In this document: piece after piece, positions 1 to 5,143 of the stretch
Layout of the letters: each line of letters begins with the position of its first letter
Position numbering within the stretch: the first letter of the stretch is position 1
Origin: Clostridiales bacterium
GTDB taxonomy: Bacteria; Bacillota; Clostridia; Lachnospirales; Lachnospiraceae
Length of the DNA stretch: 17,998 nt
Reading direction: 5' to 3'
Assembly (NCBI GenBank): GCA_021199135.1
Contig: JAJQIQ010000085.1
Coordinates: 1-17,998, forward strand
The notes under the pieces: model-generated
The model's database searches: none
Seen by the model: the letters and a program-made list of their open reading frames with translations, nothing else
What the model was told of the DNA's origin: nothing
Made by a program: the position numbers and the translations under genes

Positions 1-328
1 GCACGACCTCGACCTCGGGCATGAGCACCTGCTTTAATTTCCTGAATTCCTCGCGGTTCTCCTCATCGAGGAGTTCGTCCGCGTCCGCAAAATAAATGTA
101 ATCGCAGGAGGCGAGCGAAATCGCAAAGTTCCTCGCCGCAGAGAAATCATCATTCCACTCGAACTCGCGGAAGATCGTCGCGTATTTTTTCGCAATCTCG
201 CGCGTCCCGTCGCTCGAGCCGGTGTCCACGATTATCACCTCATCCATCAGCCCCTCAAGGCTAGTCAGGCACCGCTCGAGGACTTCCTCCTCGTTTTTTA
301 CTATCATGCAAAGGCTGATCGTCGCCAT
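1..328 (-). CDS. Family 2 glycosyltransferase, N-terminal part (cut by window edge)
   Basis: Reading the minus strand from 328 gives 109 residues that run off the window. They begin MATISLCMIVKNEEEVLERC, followed by VIIVDTGSSDGT, NDDFSAARNFA and YIYFADADELL. This is the GT-A nucleotide-sugar binding half of a GT2 transferase: the VDTGSSDGT loop and the DAD metal-binding motif are both present. Family members move a sugar from a nucleotide donor to a glycan, lipid or protein; the acceptor cannot be told because the C-terminal half is missing. An in-frame ATG at 358 exists, but the promoter at 372-400 would start transcription only a few bases before it. The ATG at 328 has a GGAGGG site upstream and is preferred. 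Confidence is high for the family, low for the role. Confidence 0.85.
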   Translation of the reverse strand, partial: MATISLCMIVKNEEEVLERCLTSLEGLMDEVIIVDTGSSDGTREIAKKYATIFREFEWNDDFSAARNFAISLASCDYIYFADADELLDEENREEFRKLKQVLMPEVEVV

Positions 329-371
329 GGAATCCTTTCCCTCCCGTTTCTCTGACATAATCATATGCTTC

Positions 372-400
372 ATTCTACCACAAAGAAATATCGGGGTCAA
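372..400 (-). promoter_or_regulatory. Sigma-A promoter of the glycosyltransferase gene
   Basis: On the minus strand TTGACC (395-400) and TAGAAT (372-377) are separated by exactly 17 bp. The predicted start near 365 leaves a leader of about 36 nt before the ATG at 328. Confidence 0.65.
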
Positions 401-413
401 AATTTTTTGCAAA

Positions 414-450
414 AGGGCAAAAAGAAAGACAGGCCGCATCGGCCTGTCCT
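414..450 (-). terminator. Intrinsic terminator of the rubrerythrin gene
   Basis: GACAGGCCG and CGGCCTGTC (428-436, 440-448) form a perfect 9-bp stem with a 3-nt loop. On the minus strand it is followed by TTTCTTTTTG. It lies about 30 bp past the rubrerythrin stop codon. Confidence 0.8.
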
Positions 451-477
451 TCCGTCATATGCAAGATGTTTACGATC

Positions 478-1065
478 TTATGAGAAATATCTCTTGAGCA
501 GCCCCTCGAGCGCCCTGCCGTGGCGGGCCTCGTCGCGCGCCATCTCGTGCACGGTGTCGTGGATCGCGTCGAGGTTGTTCTTCTTCGCGCACAGCGCCAG
601 GTCAAACTTGCCCTGCGTCGCGCCGTACTCGCAGTCCACGCGCCACTTGAGGTTGTCCTTCGTGGTCGCCTTCATGTTTGGCTCGAGATCCTCGCCGAGA
701 AGCTCCGCGAACTTGGAAGCGTGCTCGGCCTCCTCGTAAGCGGCTTTCTCCCAGTACAGTCCAATCTCCGGATAGCCCTCGCGGTGCGCGATGCGCGCCA
801 TGCAGAGGTACATCCCGACCTCTGAGCACTCGCCGTTGAAGTTTGCCTTGAGCTGCTCCAAGATGTACTGCTTGTCCTCCGCGCTGACTGCGTCGTTGTT
901 CTTCACGGTCTTCGCGTACACGCCGTACTCATGCTCGGCAGCGAGCTTTACCTCGCCCTCAACCTTCTTGAACTTGTCTGCGCCGACATGGCATACCGGG
1001 CACTCTGCCGGTGGCTCGTCTCCCTCATAAACATAGCCGCATACTGAACATACATACTTTGCCAT
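478..1065 (-). CDS. Reverse rubrerythrin (rubredoxin domain N-terminal), peroxide reductase
   Basis: This 195-residue cytoplasmic protein has a rubredoxin-like FeS4 domain first, with C6-x2-C9 and C22-x2-C25, and a ferritin-like diiron domain second. The diiron ligand motifs are seen in [15 protein letters not shown] and DEARHGRA. This order is the reverse of classical rubrerythrin and is typical of the clostridial reverse rubrerythrin, which reduces hydrogen peroxide and oxygen with electrons from NADH through rubredoxin partners. The ATG at 1065 is chosen over an upstream in-frame ATG (1104) because AAAGGAGG sits just before it and the protein then starts [11 protein letters not shown] as in the family. 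The gene appears monocistronic, with its own promoter, a PerR-like box in the leader, and a terminator. Identity is near certain; the exact electron donor is not visible. Confidence 0.93.
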   Translation of the reverse strand: MAKYVCSVCGYVYEGDEPPAECPVCHVGADKFKKVEGEVKLAAEHEYGVYAKTVKNNDAVSAEDKQYILEQLKANFNGECSEVGMYLCMARIAHREGYPEIGLYWEKAAYEEAEHASKFAELLGEDLEPNMKATTKDNLKWRVDCEYGATQGKFDLALCAKKNNLDAIHDTVHEMARDEARHGRALEGLLKRYFS

Positions 1066-1084
1066 CTTGTTGCCCTCCTTTGAA

Positions 1085-1099
1085 TTAAAATTATTATAT
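1085..1099 (-). promoter_or_regulatory. PerR-like operator in the rubrerythrin leader
   Basis: TTAAAATTATTATAT matches 12 of 14 defined positions of the Bacillus PerR box (TTATAATnATTATAA). It lies between the promoter and the start codon, a place where a repressor would block transcription. Clostridial reverse rubrerythrin genes are known PerR targets, which supports the call; AT-rich leaders can match by chance. Confidence 0.5.
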
Positions 1100-1114
1100 T
1101 TCAAGTTTTAAGTA

Positions 1115-1143
1115 ATATAATACGAAACCCCCTTGCTTGTCAA
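1115..1143 (-). promoter_or_regulatory. Sigma-A promoter of the rubrerythrin gene
   Basis: Consensus TTGACA (1138-1143) and TTATAT (1115-1120) on the minus strand with a 17-bp spacer. The PerR-like box lies about 16 bp downstream of the -10 element. Confidence 0.75.
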
Positions 1144-1196
1144 CCAAAATTTATTAAACTTTTGATGTATTTTTCTTGAAAAAATCATGAAGGCAT

Positions 1197-1745
1197 TCAA
1201 CAGGGGAGGACTTTGCTGTACTGCGCGTGATCCCTCCACTTCCCGTGGAGCTGCATATGCCCACGGCATATCCCCTCATACTGAAAGCCCACCCTCTTGA
1301 GCAGCCTCTCGCTCGCCGCATTCTCCGGCAGCGTCCAGGCCTCTATCCGATGGATCTTCAAATCGACGAAAATCCGCTCCGTCATGAATGACAGCGCCTC
1401 GGTCGCATAGCCCTTGTGCTGATAAGCGGAAGAGAATTTGTACCCAATCTCGCACCTGGAATAGTACCCGTACTCTATCCCGTGAAAGCATATCGTCCCT
1501 ATGATCTTCCTCGGAAAGCCCTTGAGGTACACAAAATACCGGAACACCTTCCCCTTGACGGCGGAGTTGTACTCCAATGCTATGATCTGCCTCTGGCCCT
1601 CCAGCGTGTAGAAGCCCTCTCTCTTTTCCGGCTCATAACGCTCAAAGAGCTCCTGATCCCGCAGGTAGAAATCCAGCACCTGGTCTGCGGCCTCCGGCCT
1701 CACCACCATGATCGTCAGGCGCTCCGTCTCATATTTCAAGTCCAT
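1197..1745 (-). CDS. GNAT-family N-acetyltransferase (RimJ/RimL-like)
   Basis: The 182-residue protein starts MDLKYETERLTIMVVRPEAA, the usual opening of RimJ/RimL-type acetyltransferases. It has the acetyl-CoA binding stretch with GYKFSSAYQHKGYATEAL and the C-terminal motif HRIEAWTLPENAASERLLKRVGF. Enzymes of this kind transfer acetyl groups from acetyl-CoA to protein N-termini or small-molecule amines; the substrate cannot be read from the sequence. A start at 1745 with GGGTGAG upstream is preferred over the longer frame to 1808, because that extension crosses the promoter. The gene is divergent from tadA, and their promoters overlap. Confidence 0.85.
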   Translation of the reverse strand: MDLKYETERLTIMVVRPEAADQVLDFYLRDQELFERYEPEKREGFYTLEGQRQIIALEYNSAVKGKVFRYFVYLKGFPRKIIGTICFHGIEYGYYSRCEIGYKFSSAYQHKGYATEALSFMTERIFVDLKIHRIEAWTLPENAASERLLKRVGFQYEGICRGHMQLHGKWRDHAQYSKVLPC

Positions 1746-1769
1746 TTTCTCACCCAAAAATTTAAAATG

Positions 1770-1778
1770 TGATATAAT
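1770..1778 (+). promoter_or_regulatory. Extended -10 promoter of tadA
   Basis: TGATATAAT is a perfect extended -10 (TGnTATAAT). No good -35 is seen 17 bp upstream, as is common for extended -10 promoters. The predicted start is near 1785, giving a leader of about 28 nt. Confidence 0.6.
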
Positions 1779-1785
1779 TATACCA
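1777..1785 (-). promoter_or_regulatory. Extended -10 promoter of the GNAT gene
   Basis: On the minus strand TGGTATAAT is again a perfect extended -10 and shares two bases with the tadA -10. The two polymerase sites therefore cannot be occupied together. Confidence 0.55.
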
Positions 1786-1813
1786 TACAAGAAGAAAAGA
1801 GGGAACATTTTTT

Positions 1814-2281
1814 ATGACGGAAGACGAAAAATTCATGCGCGCCGCGCTCTCCCAGGCGAAAAAAGCCTACCAACTGCGCGAGACCCCTATCGGCTGCGTG
1901 ATCGTCCGGGACGGCAAAATCATCGCCCGGGGCTACAACCGCCGCAACACCGAGAAGAACCCGCTCGCGCACGCGGAGCTCTCCGCGATCAGAAAGGCGA
2001 GCAGAAAGACCGGCGACTGGCGGCTCGAGGACTGCACGATGTACGTGACGCTCGAGCCCTGCCAGATGTGCGCCGGCGCGATCGTGCAGGCGCGGATGGC
2101 GCGCGTCGTCATCGCGTCGATGAACGCCAAGGCGGGCTGCGCCGGGTCAATATTAAACCTCCTGCAGATGCAGGAGTTCAACCATCAGGTCGAAATCACG
2201 CGCGGCGTGCTCGCCGATGAGAGCTCCGCGATGCTCTCGCAGTTCTTCCGCGAGCTGCGGGAGGCGAAGAAAAACGGTTAG
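1814..2281 (+). CDS. tadA: tRNA-specific adenosine deaminase
   Basis: The 155-residue protein carries the zinc-dependent deaminase signature: H53-A-E55, where Glu55 is the proton shuttle, and P82-C83-Q-M-C86, with TPIGCVIV ahead. The C-terminal GVLADESSAMLSQFFRELR is typical of TadA rather than of guanine or cytidine deaminases. TadA converts adenosine 34 of tRNA-Arg(ACG) to inosine and is usually essential. Length matches the family. An AGAGGG site lies about 10 nt before the ATG. The stop codon TAG is embedded in a palindrome (2276-2293), and the convergent acylphosphatase gene ends only 16 bp further on. Confidence 0.92.
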   Translation: MTEDEKFMRAALSQAKKAYQLRETPIGCVIVRDGKIIARGYNRRNTEKNPLAHAELSAIRKASRKTGDWRLEDCTMYVTLEPCQMCAGAIVQARMARVVIASMNAKAGCAGSILNLLQMQEFNHQVEITRGVLADESSAMLSQFFRELREAKKNG

Positions 2282-2293
2282 GCGTGACTAACC
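2276..2293. promoter_or_regulatory. Palindrome resembling a DtxR/Fe-box, overlapping the tadA stop
   Basis: GGTTAG-GCGTGA-CTAACC has perfect 6-bp arms. The reverse complement of the site after murG (17914-17930) is GGTTAGGCATGACTAAC, which differs at one of 17 bases. It could be a metalloregulator operator or a short hairpin between the convergent genes; no T-tract follows it. Confidence 0.4.
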
Positions 2294-2297
2294 CGGC

Positions 2298-2561
2298 TCA
2301 TCTCTCGTAGAAATCGCGCTCGTCCTTAAGCTCCTGCGATTTCACGTCGATGTTGTCGATGTGGATGTAGGCCTGCCGCTCGAGGAAAAGGATCAGCTCG
2401 TCGATCTGCTCCTCCCACCCTTGGACTTCCATCTCGACGGTGCCGTCGTAGCAGTTTTTGACCCAGCCGGTCAGGCCGAGCTGGCGGGCCTTGTGGACCG
2501 AGTAATACCGGAAGCCGACGCCCTGCACGCGCCCGTAAAAGATTATGTGCTTTCGTATCAT
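2298..2561 (-). CDS. acyP: Acylphosphatase
   Basis: The 87-residue protein contains the acylphosphatase signature GRVQGVGFRYY, with the phosphate-binding loop and catalytic arginine, and GWVKNCYDGTVEMEVQG with the catalytic asparagine. It hydrolyses acyl phosphates such as acetyl phosphate or 1,3-bisphosphoglycerate in the cytoplasm. The start at 2561 gives the usual length near 90 and has CAGGAGA seven bases upstream. An in-frame ATG at 2579 also has a purine-rich site, so a protein six residues longer is possible. It is convergent with tadA, and its 5' side faces the tautomerase promoter. Confidence 0.9.
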   Translation of the reverse strand: MIRKHIIFYGRVQGVGFRYYSVHKARQLGLTGWVKNCYDGTVEMEVQGWEEQIDELILFLERQAYIHIDNIDVKSQELKDERDFYER

Positions 2562-2627
2562 TGGTGGTCTCCTGTTCATCTCGCTCCCCCTGCCCGAGAT
2601 TGTGAGCGGGCGCATATCGCTAGATTC

Positions 2628-2636
2628 ATGCTACCA
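2628..2636 (-). promoter_or_regulatory. Possible extended -10 promoter of acyP
   Basis: Minus-strand TGGTAGCAT fits an extended -10 with a weak hexamer and no recognisable -35. It is the best candidate between acyP and the tautomerase gene. Confidence 0.3.
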
Positions 2637-2651
2637 TATTTGATGAGAATA

Positions 2652-2660
2652 TGCTATAAT
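2652..2660 (+). promoter_or_regulatory. Extended -10 promoter of the tautomerase gene
   Basis: TGCTATAAT is a perfect extended -10. The -35 region is poor. The leader to the ATG at 2726 is about 59 nt and ends with AAAGGAGGT. Confidence 0.6.
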
Positions 2661-2725
2661 CTTTTTTCAGAGAGGCGCGACGTAACAAACAAGGCGCGCA
2701 GGAAAAATAAAGGAGGTAATTTGAC

Positions 2726-3070
2726 ATGCCATTCATCAATTCGAAGATCAGCACGAAGATCACGAAGGAGCAGGAGGTTAAGATCAAGGAGGAGCTCGGG
2801 AAGGCGATATCGATCATCCCGGGGAAGTCCGAGAGCTGGCTCATGGTCGGCTTCGAGCCGGAGACCTCGCTCTACTTCAAGGGCGACAACTCACAGCCGC
2901 TCGCGTTCGTCGACGTCAGCATTTTCGGCGGGGAGAACAAGGCCGCTTTTGACAAGATGACCGCCGAGATCTGCCGGATTTTCGGCGACGTGCTCGGCAT
3001 CGCCGCCGACCACATCTACGTGAAATACCAGCCGATCGCCAACTGGGGCTGGAACGGGTCGAATTTCTAG
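2726..3070 (+). CDS. MIF/phenylpyruvate tautomerase family protein
   Basis: The 114-residue protein begins Met-Pro-Phe, giving the N-terminal proline that is the catalytic base of the tautomerase superfamily once Met is removed. Its length and C-terminal VKYQPIANWGWNGSNF match macrophage migration inhibitory factor-like enzymes (NVGWNNSTF in the animal protein) rather than the about 60-residue 4-oxalocrotonate tautomerases. It probably forms trimers and tautomerises aromatic keto acids; the physiological substrate in bacteria is unclear. AAAGGAGGT lies 8 bases upstream of the ATG. The gene stands alone, and its 3' side opens into the unusual 900-bp intergenic region. Confidence 0.88.
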   Translation: MPFINSKISTKITKEQEVKIKEELGKAISIIPGKSESWLMVGFEPETSLYFKGDNSQPLAFVDVSIFGGENKAAFDKMTAEICRIFGDVLGIAADHIYVKYQPIANWGWNGSNF

Positions 3071-3082
3071 GCCTTTTACAAA

Positions 3083-3142
3083 AATTATCATTCGCGGGCG
3101 GGACCCACGCATTTTCGGTGGCGGCGCCCGGGAATGGTAATT
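3083..3142 (-). other. Long stacked hairpin, likely 3' end of the minus-strand transcript
   Basis: Three nested stems stack: AATTATCATTC/GAATGGTAATT (11 pairs, one G-U), GGGCG/CGCCC and CCAC/GTGG around a 9-nt loop. On the minus strand the outer stem runs straight into TTTTTG, which looks like a terminator for transcription coming from 3814. On the plus strand it starts 13 bp after the tautomerase stop and lacks a T-tract. The pairing is read directly; the role is inferred. Confidence 0.5.
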
Positions 3143-3166
3143 GCATTATCACAATAGGCATAACGA

Positions 3167-3200
3167 AGCGCCATCCGAAACCGTCGTCTCGGATGGCGCT
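3167..3200 (-). other. Perfect 12-bp hairpin in the candidate RNA
   Basis: AGCGCCATCCGA and TCGGATGGCGCT pair perfectly around a 10-nt loop. On the minus strand a moderately T-rich TCGTTATG follows. It is separated from the 3083-3142 hairpin by a 24-nt linker. Confidence 0.5.
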
Positions 3201-3239
3201 ACCTGTCTTCACTCTCCATGGGAGTATTCCTCTCTTTGC

Positions 3240-3401
3240 TTATTTTAGTACTTCTGTGCTTGGTTGCTCCTTGCCTAAATTAAATTGCCCTTTGGACCGT
3301 ACCTCCTTGCTTAGATTTTGTCCGTCCTGCAAATTCTCCTGTCCATCGGATTTACCTCCATTGCTCTTGGCGCTGCACATCCATCTTCTCTCGTCTCTCA
3401 T
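3240..3401 (-). CDS. Hypothetical 53-residue ORF in the repeat region
   Basis: ATG at 3401 to TAA at 3240. The peptide is strongly hydrophilic, rich in Gly, Gln, Lys and Ser, with two Met and one Cys and no transmembrane or signal segment. It spans two copies of the 19-nt repeat. No convincing ribosome site precedes the ATG. I do not recognise it, and it may be chance. Confidence 0.15.
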   Translation of the reverse strand: MRDERRWMCSAKSNGGKSDGQENLQDGQNLSKEVRSKGQFNLGKEQPSTEVLK

Positions 3402-3490
3402 ATGGCCTTTTGGATTGACTTTGTATACTCAACGTACCCGCTCAAAGCTCCATCCACTCACTTTTCATCCTTCTGCCACGGTCTCTGGAA

Positions 3491-3553
3491 TTAAATGCGC
3501 TCGCTCCGGTGCTGCCTTCGGTAACTTTCAATTGCCTCATTCTGTGATCCCAT
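3491..3553 (-). CDS. Hypothetical 20-residue ORF coupled to the preceding ORF
   Basis: The ATG at 3553 has an ideal GGAGGT eight bases upstream, supplied by the 19-nt repeat. The peptide starts MGSQNEAIESYRR and ends ERI. The TAG of the upstream 67-residue ORF (3567-3569) overlaps the ribosome site, so translation could be coupled. No relative is recognised. Confidence 0.2.
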   Translation of the reverse strand: MGSQNEAIESYRRQHRSERI

Positions 3554-3566
3554 TGGTCCGTACCTC

Positions 3567-3770
3567 CTACTCATAAATTATTTTCGGATTATCTCGCTGT
3601 TCCCATCGGCCCGTACCTCCAAATTCACTGAACTTCTTCCCACTTTTGGCATCCCGCTTTTGGACTATCTCCCACTTTTGGCATCCCACTTTTGGAAATT
3701 GCAATCTGCCTTTCGGCTTATCCGGTGCCCATCGGTCCGTACCTCCTTTTCTCAGATTCAAAACCCTCAT
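3567..3770 (-). CDS. Hypothetical 67-residue ORF with GGTDRW/GGTGRW repeats
   Basis: The ATG at 3770 is preceded by AAGGA at about 10 nt. The product is basic, without signal or membrane segment. It reads across two 19-nt repeats as KGGTDRWAPDK and FGGTGRWEQRD, and across the 26-nt tandem repeat as KVGCQKWEIVQKRDAKSGKK. A third copy would read VGGTDQWDHRM but lies in another frame behind a stop, so this is either a short peptide or the remains of a longer repeat protein. Function is unknown. Confidence 0.2.
   Translation of the reverse strand: MRVLNLRKGGTDRWAPDKPKGRLQFPKVGCQKWEIVQKRDAKSGKKFSEFGGTGRWEQRDNPKIIYE
3639..3696 (-). repeat. 26-bp tandem repeat, period 32 bp
   Basis: 3639-3664 and 3671-3696 differ at one position. 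Each unit is itself two copies of CCC(A/G)CTTTTGG, giving starts at 3639, 3653, 3671 and 3685. It lies between two copies of the 19-nt motif. Confidence 0.75.
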
Positions 3771-3978
3771 CCCCGGGGCTTCCTTCCCCTTTTCTCTTCC
3801 GTCCTCTTCTTGTTGTCATTAATATATCACGCAACGAATCATTTGTCAACAACTTTTTTGAAAATTTTTCAAAAAAATTTTTGTAGTCGGTTTTCTTTGC
3901 TTTAATTGTATAAATTGTCTGATAATTTACAATTTTTAAATCTTTTCTGACATTACTTTGCATTTTTGAGAAGCTCAT
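3718..3978 (-). CDS. Hypothetical 86-residue ORF overlapping the hydrolase stop (ATGA)
   Basis: This frame starts MSFSKMQSNVRK with an ATG that overlaps the hydrolase TGA by the classic ATGA arrangement, and ends RRYGPMGTG at the first 19-nt repeat. It is very Lys/Arg-rich. It reads straight through the A-tracts and the promoter at 3821-3849, which argues that most of it is non-coding. The overlap is the only support. Confidence 0.15.
   Translation of the reverse strand: MSFSKMQSNVRKDLKIVNYQTIYTIKAKKTDYKNFFEKFSKKLLTNDSLRDILMTTRRGRKRKGEGSPGDEGFESEKRRYGPMGTG
3821..3849 (-). promoter_or_regulatory. Strong promoter with A-tract upstream element for the candidate RNA
   Basis: Minus-strand TTGACA (3844-3849), 17-bp spacer, TATATT (3821-3826), with TGA before the -10. 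Immediately upstream (3850-3890) are runs of A and T, including an 11-1-11 dyad TTTTTTGAAAA/TTTTCAAAAAA at 3854-3876, like an UP element. The spacer contains GTTGCGTG at the same offset as in the promoter at 12629-12657. Confidence 0.7.
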
Positions 3979-4973
3979 ACGAACCGCCCCACGAACTCAA
4001 ACACCGTCCCGTAGTAGAGCTCCGGGTCCTTGTCCGGCGACTGGGCGTGACCCGCGCCCGGCACGATGAGGATCTCCTTCTCGCCCGCCGCCGCGTCGTA
4101 GAGCTCGTACGCCATCTCGACGGGGATCATCTCGTCCTCCTCGCCGTGGATGAAAAGTATCGGCAAATCCGTCCGCGCCACCGCGTCGATCGCCGAGGCG
4201 TCCTTTAAGTTGTAGCCGCCGCGCAGCTGCAGCACGAGGTTCATCGAATCGAGCAGCGGGAACGACGGCAGCCCGAACCAGTCCTTCATCTCCTTTGCAA
4301 ACATCTCGTAAGCCCCCGTGTAGGCGCAGTCGCTGACGATGGCCCGCACCTGCTCCGGCAGATCCTCGCCCGCCATCATCAGCGCGCACGCCGCGCCCAT
4401 CGACTGCCCGTGGAGCACGATCTCCGCATCCGGGTCTTCCGCGAGGATCTCATCTATCCATAGCAGGTTGTCGAGGCGGTCCGTCCAGCCCATGCCGATG
4501 AAGTCGCCCTCGCTCTCGCCGCTGCAGCGCATGTCCGGCACGAGCGCGTGGTAACCGCGCTTCACATATTGATACGCGATCGGGTACATCTCCTCCTTCC
4601 AGCCCGTGTAGCCGTGCAGCGCGAGCACCCAGAGGTGGCTCTCCTCCTCCGGCGCAAACTCCGCCGCCACGAGCTTGTAGCCGTCGTCCGTGACCACGGA
4701 AATCTTTTCCATGTCCGCCGTCTCAAGCCATGCGTTCGTCTCGCTCTTCGCCATCGCGGAGTTCTCAACAATATCGTCGGTCTGCACGAGCTGGTCCATG
4801 CTCTCGTCCGTCACCGTCTCAAATACGCTGGTCTTTTCCATGAACGACGGCACCAGCGCGAGGCTCACCGCGATGTAGCACGCCGCCCAGTAGGCGATGA
4901 AGAGCACGATAACTATCGGGCAGATGATTATGAGGGCTTTCTTTTTCCTGGACATTTTTGCTGGTTTTGCCAT
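3975..4973 (-). CDS. Membrane-anchored alpha/beta hydrolase
   Basis: The 332-residue protein has a basic N-terminus (MSRKKK) and one hydrophobic segment at about residues 13-40, then an alpha/beta-hydrolase fold outside the membrane. Visible are the oxyanion motif LHGYTG (His120), the nucleophile elbow G-Q-S191-M-G, the acid Asp280 in HGEEDEMIP and the catalytic His309 in GAGHAQS. It belongs to the FrsA/YqkD-type serine hydrolases (esterase or peptidase-like); the substrate is unknown. The ATG at 4973 is chosen because GTGGAGA lies upstream. The in-frame ATG at 5000 coincides with the predicted transcription start and would be leaderless. It is divergent from the cellulose operon. Confidence 0.88.
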   Translation of the reverse strand: MAKPAKMSRKKKALIIICPIVIVLFIAYWAACYIAVSLALVPSFMEKTSVFETVTDESMDQLVQTDDIVENSAMAKSETNAWLETADMEKISVVTDDGYKLVAAEFAPEEESHLWVLALHGYTGWKEEMYPIAYQYVKRGYHALVPDMRCSGESEGDFIGMGWTDRLDNLLWIDEILAEDPDAEIVLHGQSMGAACALMMAGEDLPEQVRAIVSDCAYTGAYEMFAKEMKDWFGLPSFPLLDSMNLVLQLRGGYNLKDASAIDAVARTDLPILFIHGEEDEMIPVEMAYELYDAAAGEKEILIVPGAGHAQSPDKDPELYYGTVFEFVGRFV

Positions 4974-5007
4974 GCGACTTTTCTCCACTGTCGATATCAT
5001 TTACTAT

Positions 5008-5036
5008 ATTATATGCATCCTTCTGGAACTCGTCAA
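5008..5036 (-). promoter_or_regulatory. Promoter of the hydrolase gene
   Basis: TTGACG (5031-5036) and consensus TATAAT (5008-5013) on the minus strand with 17 bp between. The start near 5001 decides for the ATG at 4973. Confidence 0.7.
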
Positions 5037-5061
5037 CGATTAGAAAATGCAGAGATAGTCC

Positions 5062-5090
5062 TTGCGCTTTCAGCTAATATAGTGTATCAT
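5062..5090 (+). promoter_or_regulatory. Possible promoter of the cellobiose phosphorylase operon
   Basis: TTGCGC and TATCAT with a 17-bp spacer are the best pair before the operon. The -35 is weak, which would fit activator dependence. No clear operator palindrome was found. Confidence 0.35.
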
Positions 5091-5143
5091 TAGACTCATC
5101 TTGAAGTCACAAAAATACAATGATATACGGAGGGAAAACAGGC

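Larger units (their letters stand above)
3288..3746 (-). repeat. Five dispersed copies of a 19-nt ribosome-site/start-like motif
   Basis: On the minus strand the motif reads GGAGGTACGGnCCnATGGG. Copies lie at 3728-3746, 3602-3620, 3549-3567 and 3288-3306 (ATG changed to AAG), with a degenerate one at 3341-3359. The pairs 3602/3549 and 3341/3288 are both exactly 53 bp apart, and the two pairs are offset by 261 bp, suggesting an old duplication. Confidence 0.7.
3075..3814 (-). ncRNA. Candidate uncharacterised minus-strand transcript with repeats and 3' hairpins
   Basis: Between the convergent tautomerase and hydrolase genes there are about 900 bp with no recognisable protein. The minus strand is purine-rich, as transcribed strands usually are. 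It has a strong promoter (TTGACA-17-TATATT, start near 3814), five 19-nt repeats reading GGAGGT..., a 26-nt tandem repeat, a GCC-GAAA-GGC mini-hairpin, and two large hairpins at 3167-3200 and 3083-3142. The product could be a structured RNA of about 740 nt, a chain of micro-ORFs, or a decayed repeat-protein gene. No Rfam family was recognised by eye. The unit boundaries are inferred from promoter and hairpins only. Confidence 0.4.

Noticed and set aside
2276..2293. Simple bidirectional terminator between tadA and acyP
   Set aside because: The stem is only 6 bp with no T-tract on either strand, and the near-identical sequence after murG suggests a protein site instead. A weak termination role is not excluded.
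2916..3212. 98-codon minus-strand frame running from the hairpins into the tautomerase gene
   Set aside because: It is antisense to the well-supported tautomerase and its C-terminal half is an Arg/Ser-rich shadow. The part over the hairpins is explained by RNA structure.
3118..3576. 152-codon open frame on the plus strand in the repeat region
   Set aside because: It begins inside the long hairpin with no ribosome site. The product is a Ser/Pro/Leu-rich mirror of the purine-rich minus strand, with no domain or signal peptide.
3288..3746. CRISPR-like array
   Set aside because: Repeats are 19 nt, spaced 53, 126 and 208 bp apart and imperfect, with no cas genes.
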